Assembly (NCBI GenBank): GCA_017394565.1
Contig: JAFPXW010000200.1
Location: 1-12,226 of the forward strand
Length of the DNA stretch: 12,226 nt
Direction of reading: 5' to 3'
Source: Oscillospiraceae bacterium
Lineage (GTDB): Bacteria; Bacillota; Clostridia; Oscillospirales; Ruminococcaceae
The notes under the pieces were generated by a model. It did not search any database and was not told the DNA's origin. It saw only the letters and a program-made list of their open reading frames with translations. This document shows positions 1 through 6,676 of the stretch, one piece after another. Position numbers and translations under genes: made by a program. Within the stretch, counting starts at the first letter, position 1; each line of letters begins with the position of its first letter.

Positions 1-7
1 CAAGTAA

Positions 8-87
8 AGCCCCCTCCTGGGGGAGGGGGTTGGGGGTGGGGGGAAAGAAGGATGCCTGTTCAATTTGTTAAGTTGTTAGCATTGGTT
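8..87 (+). repeat. G-rich intergenic repeat, copy 1
   Basis: This 80-base stretch recurs in the same orientation at 7912-7991 with only a few differences. It begins with CCCCCTCC (10-17), which can pair with GGAGGGGG (22-29) across a 4-base loop. G-runs then continue to about position 43, so the strand has several runs of five or more G and could fold as a G-quadruplex instead of the hairpin. A conserved non-G tail (about 44-87) includes ATGCCTGTTC and TTAGCATTGG. Read on the minus strand, the hairpin lies downstream of the GGDEF/EAL gene and is followed by CTTTACTT, so it might act as a weak terminator for that gene. The window starts just before the repeat, so its full left extent is unknown. 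The rest of 88-128 shows nothing I can name. Confidence 0.85.
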
Positions 88-128
88 CCCCACACCCCAC
101 GCACAGATTTAAAATAATCAGTGAGCCT

Positions 129-2171
129 TTAGGCAGAAATGGCAGTATATCGCGCGTTTACATGAAGCTCCCCCTTGTCGATGCGTTCGCGCAGGTCGGC
201 GATCGGGACGGGCTTCGAGAACAGGTAGCCCTGCGCTCTGCTGCAGCCGATCTTCGCCAGAAAGTCAAACTGCTCCGGCGTTTCCACGCCCTCCGTCAGC
301 GAGACCATGTCCAGCTGCTGCGTCAGATTGACGATGTTCTGGAGGATCGGGCGGGTTTTCAGGTTGTCGGAGAAGCCGGAGAGGAACTTCATGTCGATCT
401 TCAGCACATCAAACTGGTAGTCCTTGAGGAAATTCAGCGATGAATAGCCGCTGCCGAAATCGTCCAGCCAGACCTTGTAGCCATCCTGCCGCAGACGGCG
501 CATGGCAGCTTGCAGGAGATTCTGCTGGTCGCTGAGGGCGCTCTCGGTGATCTCGACATCGAGATATTCCTGCGGAACGCCGTATTCACGGGCTTTTTCC
601 TCGAAATATCCGACAATGTCGCAAAGCTCAAAATCCAGACGGGAGAAATTCAGCGAAACCGGCGCGAACGCCAGTCCCTTGTCGGCAGCCTCGCGGTAAT
701 CGCGGCAGACCTGCTGGATGATGCATTGATCGAGCTTGTGGATCAGGCGGTGTTCCTCCAGAATTTCGATGAACACGCCCGGCGGCAGCAGACCGTAATT
801 CGGATCCTGCCATCTGGCAAGGGCCTCCAGCCCCACGATCGAACGGTCAGCCGTATTGACAACAGGCTGATAAAAGACCTTGATATAGCCGCTTTCGATG
901 GCGGTGTCGATGCTGTTGATGATGTACTGCTTCAGGTGGAAGCGATCCTCCAGCGTCTTGTCGTACATCTGGAAGGTCTGTTCGTAGCGCTTTTTGATAC
1001 TGTTGCAGGCAAAACGCGCACGGTCGCAGGCAACGCTCGGATCAATCGTCTCCTCCTCCTGCATCGGGCGGTACGCACCGCATTTGAGTTCGAGGTGGAC
1101 CTCACGCTGGAATTCGTGGATCTTCGCGCCGAGGGTACGGATGATCTCGTCACAGCCATCGTAGCGTGTCAGCACGACGAAATGGTCATCCGAAAGCCGC
1201 GAAACCAGCGAACCCGTGAACGCACTGTCGATCATCTTCGCGACCTTCCGGAGCAGTTCATTGCCCTCATGGAAGCCGTATTTTTCGTTATAGTACTTGA
1301 AATTTTCGATGTCAAAATACAGAAAAACAATGTTCTCCTTGTCGGTCGTGATGTAGCCCAGGAGCTTTTCGGCTTCGCTGCGGAAGAACACCATATTATG
1401 GATACCGGTCAGCTCGTCATTGACGGAGATCTTGTTGAGGTACGCATTGACTTCCTCCAGATGCTCGTCCTTCAGCGCCTGCGTCAGTGTCTTGTGATAA
1501 TTGCTGAAGCTGATGATGAGCGTGGAGAGCCACATCGTGAACAGGTTGATCTGCGTGGCCTGTGAGAGTCCGCGCGTTTCGCGGATCGCCTGCAATTTCT
1601 CGTAAGCCTCCTCCGGCGTGTATTCGGAGAGCTTCGACAGCACGCTGTAGGCGCCGCTGACCGGTGCGATGCCGCTGATGCGCGAGACATAGAACAGATA
1701 CGTCAGCGTCAGGATCAGAAACCCGACGAACGGCCGCCACACGAACAGGCACATGACGAACAGCTCCATCGTCAGGAAGGTCAGGATCTGCTCGCCCTTG
1801 GTGTAGTCGCCGATGGAGATGCGAATGCCAAAATACAGGCTGATGCCGGCAAACAGCCATTTCGCCAAAGTCCCGATCCAGCGGCGTTTCAGCTTACCTC
1901 GGATGTGCAGCAGGGCGCAGACCAGCATGAAGATGCCGGAACTGAGCAGCACGATGTAAAAGATCAGATAGTTCGAGAAATAGTACGAAAACGGCTTCGG
2001 AAGCTGACCGCTGAAATACTGGTTCAGCATCCGCACGATCATCCAGATCTCCAGGACGATGACAATGAGCGACATATGGATGCTTGCACGCATATTCGTA
2101 TTGAAGAAATACGTCCTGACGTAGTCGCTCTGCTTGTCGAAGCCGAGCCATCGCGGTATTTTTTTAGACAT
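129..2171 (-). CDS. Membrane-anchored GGDEF/EAL c-di-GMP phosphodiesterase with degenerate GGDEF
   Basis: Predicted inner-membrane enzyme of 680 residues that hydrolyses cyclic di-GMP. Residues about 32-225 contain roughly six hydrophobic segments. A KLKRR patch between the second and third fits a cytoplasmic loop, and a stretch of about 45 residues (165-208) before the last helix is probably outside. The GGDEF domain (about 250-400) has SDDHF (327-331) in place of GGDEF and lacks an upstream RxxD inhibitory site, so it is probably not a cyclase and may only bind GTP. The EAL domain (about 427-667) keeps EALARW (449-454), SLNFS, EITES, DDFGSGYSS (570-578), KID and EGVET, a complete-looking catalytic set. 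The start was chosen at 2171 because GGGAGGGTGATGTT precedes it and a consensus promoter lies just upstream; a longer reading from 2285 would run through that promoter. The signal sensed is unknown. Confidence 0.92.
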   Translation of the reverse strand: MSKKIPRWLGFDKQSDYVRTYFFNTNMRASIHMSLIVIVLEIWMIVRMLNQYFSGQLPKPFSYYFSNYLIFYIVLLSSGIFMLVCALLHIRGKLKRRWIGTLAKWLFAGISLYFGIRISIGDYTKGEQILTFLTMELFVMCLFVWRPFVGFLILTLTYLFYVSRISGIAPVSGAYSVLSKLSEYTPEEAYEKLQAIRETRGLSQATQINLFTMWLSTLIISFSNYHKTLTQALKDEHLEEVNAYLNKISVNDELTGIHNMVFFRSEAEKLLGYITTDKENIVFLYFDIENFKYYNEKYGFHEGNELLRKVAKMIDSAFTGSLVSRLSDDHFVVLTRYDGCDEIIRTLGAKIHEFQREVHLELKCGAYRPMQEEETIDPSVACDRARFACNSIKKRYEQTFQMYDKTLEDRFHLKQYIINSIDTAIESGYIKVFYQPVVNTADRSIVGLEALARWQDPNYGLLPPGVFIEILEEHRLIHKLDQCIIQQVCRDYREAADKGLAFAPVSLNFSRLDFELCDIVGYFEEKAREYGVPQEYLDVEITESALSDQQNLLQAAMRRLRQDGYKVWLDDFGSGYSSLNFLKDYQFDVLKIDMKFLSGFSDNLKTRPILQNIVNLTQQLDMVSLTEGVETPEQFDFLAKIGCSRAQGYLFSKPVPIADLRERIDKGELHVNARYTAISA

Positions 2172-2222
2172 AACATCACCCTCCCATCTGCACAGCTTTG
2201 CAGAAGTCAAATGTCTCTTACT

Positions 2223-2251
2223 ATTATAGTTGATTTGATGCAAAATGTCAA
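2223..2251 (-). promoter_or_regulatory. Sigma-A promoter of the GGDEF/EAL gene
   Basis: Reading the minus strand, TTGACA (2251-2246) is followed after exactly 17 bases by TATAAT (2228-2223). Both are perfect consensus hexamers. The expected transcript start is near 2216, which gives a leader of about 45 bases to the ATG at 2171. The c-di-GMP gene therefore does not depend on read-through from hydF. Confidence 0.88.
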
Positions 2252-2317
2252 TAGATAACATATTAATTTTGGTCAAAATCAACAAACTGTAGAAACAGGA
2301 GAGGAGTTAACGAATTG

Positions 2318-3520
2318 TTATTTCCCGAGCAAGGCCGCCGCCTCCGGAAAGAGTGACAGCGAGCGCCGGAGGATGCCGTGGCAGTGGGCGATGGCGGTGC
2401 CGTAATTCGTGAACGGCACGTTCTGCGCAGAGGCGCTCTGCATCCGGAACTGCACCTCACGCGGCGGCAGCATACACGCACCGCAGTGGACGACGAGTTT
2501 GTATTCGCTGAGATCACGCGGAAAACCGGTGCCGCTGGACCATGCAAATTCCAGTTCACATCCGGCGTGCTGACGGATCCAGTTCGGAAGCTTGACAGTG
2601 ACGATGTCATTGCACTGGCGGTGGTGCGTGCATCCCTCGGAGAGCAGGATCCTGTCACCGTCGTGCATGCTGTCGAGCGCCGCCGCGCCCTTGACAACGG
2701 TCAGCAGATCGCCCTTGTAGCGTGCAAACAGGATCGAGAACGAGGTCAGCGGAATGGTATCCGGAACGACCTTCGACACACGCCCGAACGCCTGCGAATC
2801 CGTGATGACCATGCGCGGCTGCGGGATCTTCGCGAGGGTATCCGCAAGCTCCGTATCGCGGCAGCAGACCGGGATCGCACCGGCTTCGAGTGCCGCGCGG
2901 ATGACCTGCTGCTGCGGCAGGATGAGCCGGCCCTTCGGTGCGGATTCGTCGATCGGGATGACCAGCACGATCAGGTCGCCGGCGGATACCAGATCGGACA
3001 GCAGGGGAGAGGGATTGGCAGCCGGCGCCACAAGCTTTGCGATGCGCTCGCGCAGCTCTGCGATATTCGTTCCATTCTTGGCGGAAACGGCGATCTCGTG
3101 GATGGACGGACATTCATGACCGCCGTTCAGGTCGGATTTGTTATAGGCGATGAGATAGGGCAGCTTGCGCTTCTCAAATTCCGCGATCAGCCGGCGGTCG
3201 TTTTCGTCGGGTTCCTCCGTGCCGTCGATTACGAGGACGGCGATGTCGGTTTTCGCGAGAACAGCGAGGGATTTCTCCACGCGGAGTTTTCCGAGTTCCC
3301 CCTCGTCGTCGATGCCGGCGGTGTCCACGATCATGACAGGTCCCAGCGGCAGGAGTTCCATCGCTTTGTAGACCGGATCGGTCGTTGTACCGCGCACATC
3401 GGACACGACCGCAAGCGGCTGACCGGTCACAGCATTGACGACGCTCGATTTTCCGGCATTTCTGCGGCCGAAAAACGCAATGTGGAGGCGTTCGGAGGAC
3501 GGTGTAGCATTCAGACTCAT
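2318..3520 (-). CDS. hydF: [FeFe]-hydrogenase H-cluster maturation GTPase HydF
   Basis: HydF is the scaffold GTPase that carries the 2Fe subcluster precursor made by HydE and HydG and hands it to the [FeFe]-hydrogenase apoprotein in the cytoplasm. The 400-residue length is typical. The N-terminal GTPase domain shows GRRNAGKSS (18-26, P-loop), DTAG (66-69) and NKSD (127-130). The C-terminal iron-sulfur domain has C297-T-H299, then 45 residues, then H345-C346-x-x-C349. This matches the family's CxH...HCxxC cluster motif. The ATG at 3520 is preceded by AAAGGAG at 8 bases. The gene starts 18 bases after the stop of the upstream flavoprotein gene and is surely co-transcribed with it. hydE, hydG and the hydrogenase itself are not in the window. 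I see no clear terminator in the 146 bases before the next gene. Confidence 0.96.
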   Translation of the reverse strand: MSLNATPSSERLHIAFFGRRNAGKSSVVNAVTGQPLAVVSDVRGTTTDPVYKAMELLPLGPVMIVDTAGIDDEGELGKLRVEKSLAVLAKTDIAVLVIDGTEEPDENDRRLIAEFEKRKLPYLIAYNKSDLNGGHECPSIHEIAVSAKNGTNIAELRERIAKLVAPAANPSPLLSDLVSAGDLIVLVIPIDESAPKGRLILPQQQVIRAALEAGAIPVCCRDTELADTLAKIPQPRMVITDSQAFGRVSKVVPDTIPLTSFSILFARYKGDLLTVVKGAAALDSMHDGDRILLSEGCTHHRQCNDIVTVKLPNWIRQHAGCELEFAWSSGTGFPRDLSEYKLVVHCGACMLPPREVQFRMQSASAQNVPFTNYGTAIAHCHGILRRSLSLFPEAAALLGK

Positions 3521-3538
3521 GGGTGTCGCTCCTTTCGG

Positions 3539-4168
3539 TCAGCGCAGATCATCGCGGATGAAGTGCGTGAAGGCGCGGGGTTCGGTCTCAGGCAGACCGA
3601 ACTGTTCCTTGCCGAGTGCAATGGAACGCATCAGGAACGTCATATTTCTCGCAAGCACGCGCATCGTCTGCAAGCCCTCGGCATCGAGCGCGGCTTCACC
3701 GGCAGCCCTGCCGTGGACGCTGTTCCAGTACTGGCTTGCCGCCACGGGCATACCGGAGATGAGGAAATATTTGTTCAGTTCGTCAAATGTCGCAGAACAG
3801 CCGCCGCGCCGTGCGACTGCAATGCTGGCGCCGACCTTCATGGTCTTGTCAAAGTGGGAGCTGTAGAACAGCCGGTCCAGACAGGCGATGAGCGTGGCGT
3901 TGGCGGATGCGTAGTAAACGGGCGAGGCCACGACCAGACCGTCGGCGGTCTCGAATTTTGCAGACAGCGAATTGACCTCGTCGTCGAATACGCAGTGACC
4001 GAGTTCGCCGCAGCGATTGCAGGCGATGCAGCCGCGGATGTTCCGGCTGCCGATCTGACAGACCTCGGTTCCGATGCCCTCAGCGGCAAAGATCTTCACC
4101 ATCTCGTCGACCGCCGCCGCCGTGTTGCCGTGCGGATGCGGACTTCCGTTCAGGATGAGTACGTTCAT
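3539..4168 (-). CDS. Iron-sulfur flavoprotein, NADPH-dependent FMN reductase/flavodoxin family
   Basis: Predicted cytoplasmic FMN electron carrier or oxidoreductase of 209 residues. The FMN phosphate loop is GSPHPHGNT (8-16), and ASPVYYASANATL (81-93) is the second flavin-contact stretch. C47xxC50xxC53xxxxxC59 matches the compact CX2CX2CX4-7C motif of archaeal iron-sulfur flavoproteins (Isf), so a [4Fe-4S] cluster is likely. RRGG near 120-123 followed by MPV (140-142) is also typical of the family. The ATG has AAGGAG 8 bases upstream. It is the first gene of an operon with hydF and faces the flavodiiron gene across a divergent promoter region. Its partner and substrate cannot be read from sequence. 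A role in redox supply or oxidative defence around hydrogenase is inference from context. Confidence 0.85.
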   Translation of the reverse strand: MNVLILNGSPHPHGNTAAAVDEMVKIFAAEGIGTEVCQIGSRNIRGCIACNRCGELGHCVFDDEVNSLSAKFETADGLVVASPVYYASANATLIACLDRLFYSSHFDKTMKVGASIAVARRGGCSATFDELNKYFLISGMPVAASQYWNSVHGRAAGEAALDAEGLQTMRVLARNMTFLMRSIALGKEQFGLPETEPRAFTHFIRDDLR

Positions 4169-4206
4169 GAAAATTGCTCCTTTCGGTGGAAAGTGGGTTC
4201 CTCTCC

Positions 4207-4236
4207 ATTATACCACACCGGACAGGGTTTCGTCAA
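4207..4236 (-). promoter_or_regulatory. Promoter of the flavoprotein-hydF operon
   Basis: On the minus strand, TTGACG (4236-4231) and TATAAT (4212-4207) are separated by 18 bases, and TGG directly before the -10 makes it an extended -10. The expected start is near 4200, which gives a leader of about 30 bases. A TCCGGA palindrome (4237-4242) abuts the -35 on its upstream side. Confidence 0.82.
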
Positions 4237-4282
4237 TCCGGAAATTCTCTGATTTGTCCATCCACGAATCCCGTCAAAGCAC

Positions 4283-4311
4283 TTGCCAAAATCCGGATTG
4301 TGTGTTATAAT
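4283..4311 (+). promoter_or_regulatory. Promoter of the flavodiiron-deacetylase operon
   Basis: TTGCCA (4283-4288), a 17-base spacer and TATAAT (4306-4311) with TGT before the -10 form a good extended -10 promoter. The spacer contains the perfect 10-base palindrome AATCCGGATT (4290-4299). The last T of the -10 is the first base of the left inverted repeat of the element at 4311-4477, so transcription should begin inside that element. Confidence 0.7.
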
Positions 4312-4477
4312 TAGGGCGTGTTGACACTAAGCCTAAAATGCATCTTTTTGGCAGAATTTTACGCATACTGCGTCGAGAAAACTTGCTGGGCGACAGCCCA
4401 CCTGCGTTTCCTCTCCTTGTCTGCGCAGAAATTCTGCTCAAAAATCTGCACATTATTTTAGTGTCAACACACCCTAA
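4311..4477. mobile_element. MITE-like element with terminal inverted repeats
   Basis: The ends TTAGGGCGTGTTGACACTAA (4311-4330) and TTAGTGTCAACACACCCTAA (4458-4477) are inverted repeats matching at 19 of 20 positions. The inverted similarity continues inward: AAAATGCATCTTTTTGGCAG on the left is echoed in reverse near 4415-4457, and TACGCA pairs loosely with TGCGCA. If the true end is GGG...CCC, a TA lies directly outside both ends, as expected for a TA target duplication. About 165 bases with no transposase reading frame fits a MITE mobilised in trans. The interior also has a small GGGC/GCCC hairpin near 4388-4401. The family is not identified, and a long imperfect regulatory hairpin is the alternative. 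Confidence 0.7.
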
Positions 4478-4507
4478 CAAATTCTATGGAAAGAAGGTAC
4501 CTCAGAT

Positions 4508-5671
4508 ATGACAGCAATTACCAATGATATCCGCTATATCGGCGTCAATGACCATCAGCTCGACCTGTTCGAGGGGCAGTACGATGTCCCGAACGGCATG
4601 GCGTATAATTCCTATGTGATCCTCGATGAGAAGATCGCTGTGTTCGACTCCGTGGATGCTAATTTCGGCGAGGAATGGCTCAAAAACCTCGCAGATGCAC
4701 TCGGCGGCAGAAAGCCCGGCTACCTCATCATCCAGCACATGGAGCCGGATCACTCCGCGAACATCCTGCGCTTTGCGGAGGCGTATCCGGAAGCGATCCT
4801 CGTCGGCAACGCCAAGACCTTTGTGATGCTCGGTCAGTTCTTTGAGCATCTTACCCTCGCGGACGACCGCAAGCTCGTTGTCAAGGACGGCGACACGCTC
4901 TCCCTCGGCAGGCACGAGCTGAAGTTCGTCTTTGCGCCGATGGTTCACTGGCCGGAGGTCATGTTCACTTATGACAGCACGGACAAGGTGCTGTTCTCCG
5001 CGGACGCATTCGGTAAGTTCGGTGCGCTCGATGTCGAGGAGGACTGGGCCTGCGAGGCTCGCCGCTACTATTTCGGCATCGTCGGCAAGTACGGTATGCA
5101 GGTGCAGAGCGTCCTCAAGAAAGCCGCAGCGCTCGACATCCAGACCATCTGCCCCCTGCACGGCCCCGTGCTGAACGAGAACCTCGGCTATTACCTCGAC
5201 CTTTACAACACATGGTCGTCCTACGGCGTGGAGAGCGAGGGCATCTGCATCGCCTACACCTCGGTCTACGGTCACACGAAGGAAGCCGCAGAGCTGCTCG
5301 AAAAAGCGCTCATCGCACGCGGCTGCCCGAAGGTCGCCATCACCGATCTTGCGCGTGAGGACATGGCGGAGGCGGTCGAGGATGCGTTCCGCTACGGCAA
5401 GCTCGTGCTCGCGACCACGACGTATAACGGCGATATTTTCCCGTTTATGAAGCATTTCATCGACGCCCTGACCGAGCGCGGCTACCAGAACCGCACCATC
5501 GGCCTGATCGAGAACGGCACATGGGCACCGATGGCTGCAAAGATCATGAAGGGGATGTTCGAGAAGTCCAAGAACCTGACCTTTACCGAAACGACCGTCA
5601 CCATCAAGTCCGCCCTGAATCAGCAGAACCGTGAGCAGATCGCGGCGCTTGCTGATGAACTGATGGCATGA
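4508..5671 (+). CDS. Flavodiiron protein, FprA-type O2/NO reductase
   Basis: Cytoplasmic enzyme that reduces O2 to water and/or NO to N2O, protecting anaerobes. The 387-residue length fits a class A flavodiiron protein with no fused rubredoxin. The N-terminal metallo-beta-lactamase-like domain has the di-iron ligands H77-x-E79-x-D81-H82, H147 (MVHWPEV), D166 (FSADAFGKFG) and H218 (CPLHGP), all present. The C-terminal flavodoxin domain (about 246-387) shows TSVYGHTKEA (251-260) and TTTYNGDIFPF (303-313) for FMN binding. The ATG is preceded by AGAAGG about 10 bases upstream. The electron donor is not encoded next to it. The gene is transcribed divergently from the flavoprotein-hydF operon, and its stop overlaps the next start. 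O2 versus NO preference cannot be told from sequence. Confidence 0.95.
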   Translation: MTAITNDIRYIGVNDHQLDLFEGQYDVPNGMAYNSYVILDEKIAVFDSVDANFGEEWLKNLADALGGRKPGYLIIQHMEPDHSANILRFAEAYPEAILVGNAKTFVMLGQFFEHLTLADDRKLVVKDGDTLSLGRHELKFVFAPMVHWPEVMFTYDSTDKVLFSADAFGKFGALDVEEDWACEARRYYFGIVGKYGMQVQSVLKKAAALDIQTICPLHGPVLNENLGYYLDLYNTWSSYGVESEGICIAYTSVYGHTKEAAELLEKALIARGCPKVAITDLAREDMAEAVEDAFRYGKLVLATTTYNGDIFPFMKHFIDALTERGYQNRTIGLIENGTWAPMAAKIMKGMFEKSKNLTFTETTVTIKSALNQQNREQIAALADELMA

Positions 5672-6354
5672 AGCCGGCATGGACACAGCGCTGTTCCAAG
5701 GCGCTGACACTCAGCTATGACGACGGTGTGGAATCCGATGTCCGCCTGCTGGAGATCCTCCGCAAATACGGCGTGAAATGCACGTTCAACCTCAATTCCG
5801 GACTCGATCACCAGAGTGTCTGGGAGCATCATGGTTACACCGTGCGCCGGATGGATCTGGAGGAAAGCGTGCCGCTGTATGCAGGGCACGAGATCGCGGT
5901 GCATGGTAAATTCCATCGTCACCCGACGGAACTCGACAGCTTACAGCTTCATGAGGAATACGCGGATGACATCGCAAGGCTCACCGAGCTTTGCGGAACG
6001 GCACCGGTCGGCATGGCGTATGCTTACGGCGATTTCAGCGATACCATCGTGGAAAAGCTCGCATCGCTGGGGCTTCGCTACGGCAGAACGACCTGGCAGA
6101 ACCATGATTTTTCGCTGCAAAGCGATCTTCTGCGATTCCGCCCGACCTGTCACCACAATGATCCGGAGCTGTTCGACCTGATCGAACGCTTTCTGGCGCT
6201 GCCGGATGACGGCACACCGCAGATCTTCTACCTCTGGGGTCACGCTTACGATTTCGACATCGACCACAACTGGGACATCCTGGAACGTGCCCTCGACCGT
6301 TTGGCAGGCAGACCGGATGTGTTCTACGGCACCAATTCCGAGGTGCTGCTCTGA
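5668..6354 (+). CDS. Polysaccharide deacetylase family (NodB/CE4) protein
   Basis: A 228-residue protein of the carbohydrate esterase 4 fold, whose members remove N- or O-acetyl groups from sugars by metal-dependent hydrolysis. LSYDDG (15-20) is motif 1, giving the catalytic-base and metal Asp pair D18 and D19. HGKFH (79-83) is the HxxxH metal motif. AYAYGDF (117-123) stands in for motif 3, but the usual Arg/Pro are replaced. YLWGHAYDF (188-196) provides the late His. There is no signal peptide or membrane segment, so it should be cytoplasmic, which is unusual for peptidoglycan deacetylases and suggests a small or intracellular substrate. The start overlaps the flavodiiron stop (ATGA) and has no strong ribosome site of its own, so it is probably translationally coupled. 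The substrate is unknown. Confidence 0.85.
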   Translation: MKPAWTQRCSKALTLSYDDGVESDVRLLEILRKYGVKCTFNLNSGLDHQSVWEHHGYTVRRMDLEESVPLYAGHEIAVHGKFHRHPTELDSLQLHEEYADDIARLTELCGTAPVGMAYAYGDFSDTIVEKLASLGLRYGRTTWQNHDFSLQSDLLRFRPTCHHNDPELFDLIERFLALPDDGTPQIFYLWGHAYDFDIDHNWDILERALDRLAGRPDVFYGTNSEVLL

Positions 6355-6453
6355 ACGATGGACAGGATCAAGGTCATTCTGGAATGTATTTGCGACACTG
6401 CTCCTCGGACTGATCGCTTTGATGATCTGGACGTGCGGCTTGAATCGACATCG

Positions 6454-6485
6454 AAAGCGGAGAGTCACATCTCCGCTTTTCTTGT
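6454..6485 (+). terminator. Rho-independent terminator of the flavodiiron-deacetylase operon
   Basis: AAAGCGGAGA (6454-6463) and TCTCCGCTTT (6470-6479) form a perfect 10-base-pair stem with a 6-base loop, followed by TCTTGTG. It lies 100 bases after the deacetylase stop. Confidence 0.85.
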
Positions 6486-6566
6486 GCAAGAATCTTAAAA
6501 TTTGATAGGGATTGATAGATAATTCCCATCAAGCTTCACAAATCGAAAAAATATCATCAAAACCCC
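6486..6566. other. AT-rich gene-free stretch upstream of the aldolase promoter
   Basis: No gene is visible. The composition is distinctly more AT-rich than the flanking genes. The only structure I see is an imperfect dyad, TGATAGGGAT (6503-6512) against ATTCCCATCA (6522-6531), about 36 bases upstream of the -35. It could be an operator, but nothing names a regulator. Confidence 0.4.
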
Positions 6567-6595
6567 TTGCATTTTCTGAAGGAACGTGCTACAAT
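6567..6595 (+). promoter_or_regulatory. Promoter of the aldolase gene
   Basis: TTGCAT (6567-6572), a 17-base spacer and TACAAT (6590-6595) with TGC directly before the -10 form an extended -10 promoter. The leader is about 75 bases, and CTCCCAAAAGGGA inside it can form a small hairpin upstream of the ribosome site. Confidence 0.8.
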
Positions 6596-6676
6596 AAGAC
6601 TACAGCGATTTAGCGCATAAACACTTAAAAGCTTTAAACTCCCAAAAGGGAAATCATATTTCAGGAGGAATCCACT

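Noticed and set aside
510..1565. Plus-strand frame of 351 codons over the GGDEF/EAL gene
   Set aside because: It is a shadow of a gene with full GGDEF/EAL motifs, and its translation shows no recognisable domain.
2297..2320. Possible terminator after hydF
   Set aside because: TAACGAATTGTTA near the stop is a weak imperfect dyad without a GC-rich stem or T-run, so I do not call a terminator there.
4274..4480. Minus-strand frame of 68 codons across the MITE-like element
   Set aside because: It is translated inverted-repeat DNA without a ribosome site, and it would begin and end in the element's flanks. It is too short for a transposase.
6358..6498. ATG-started frame of 46 codons just after the deacetylase
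   Set aside because: The only purine-rich stretch (GAGG) is about 15 bases upstream, and the frame runs through the terminator hairpin.
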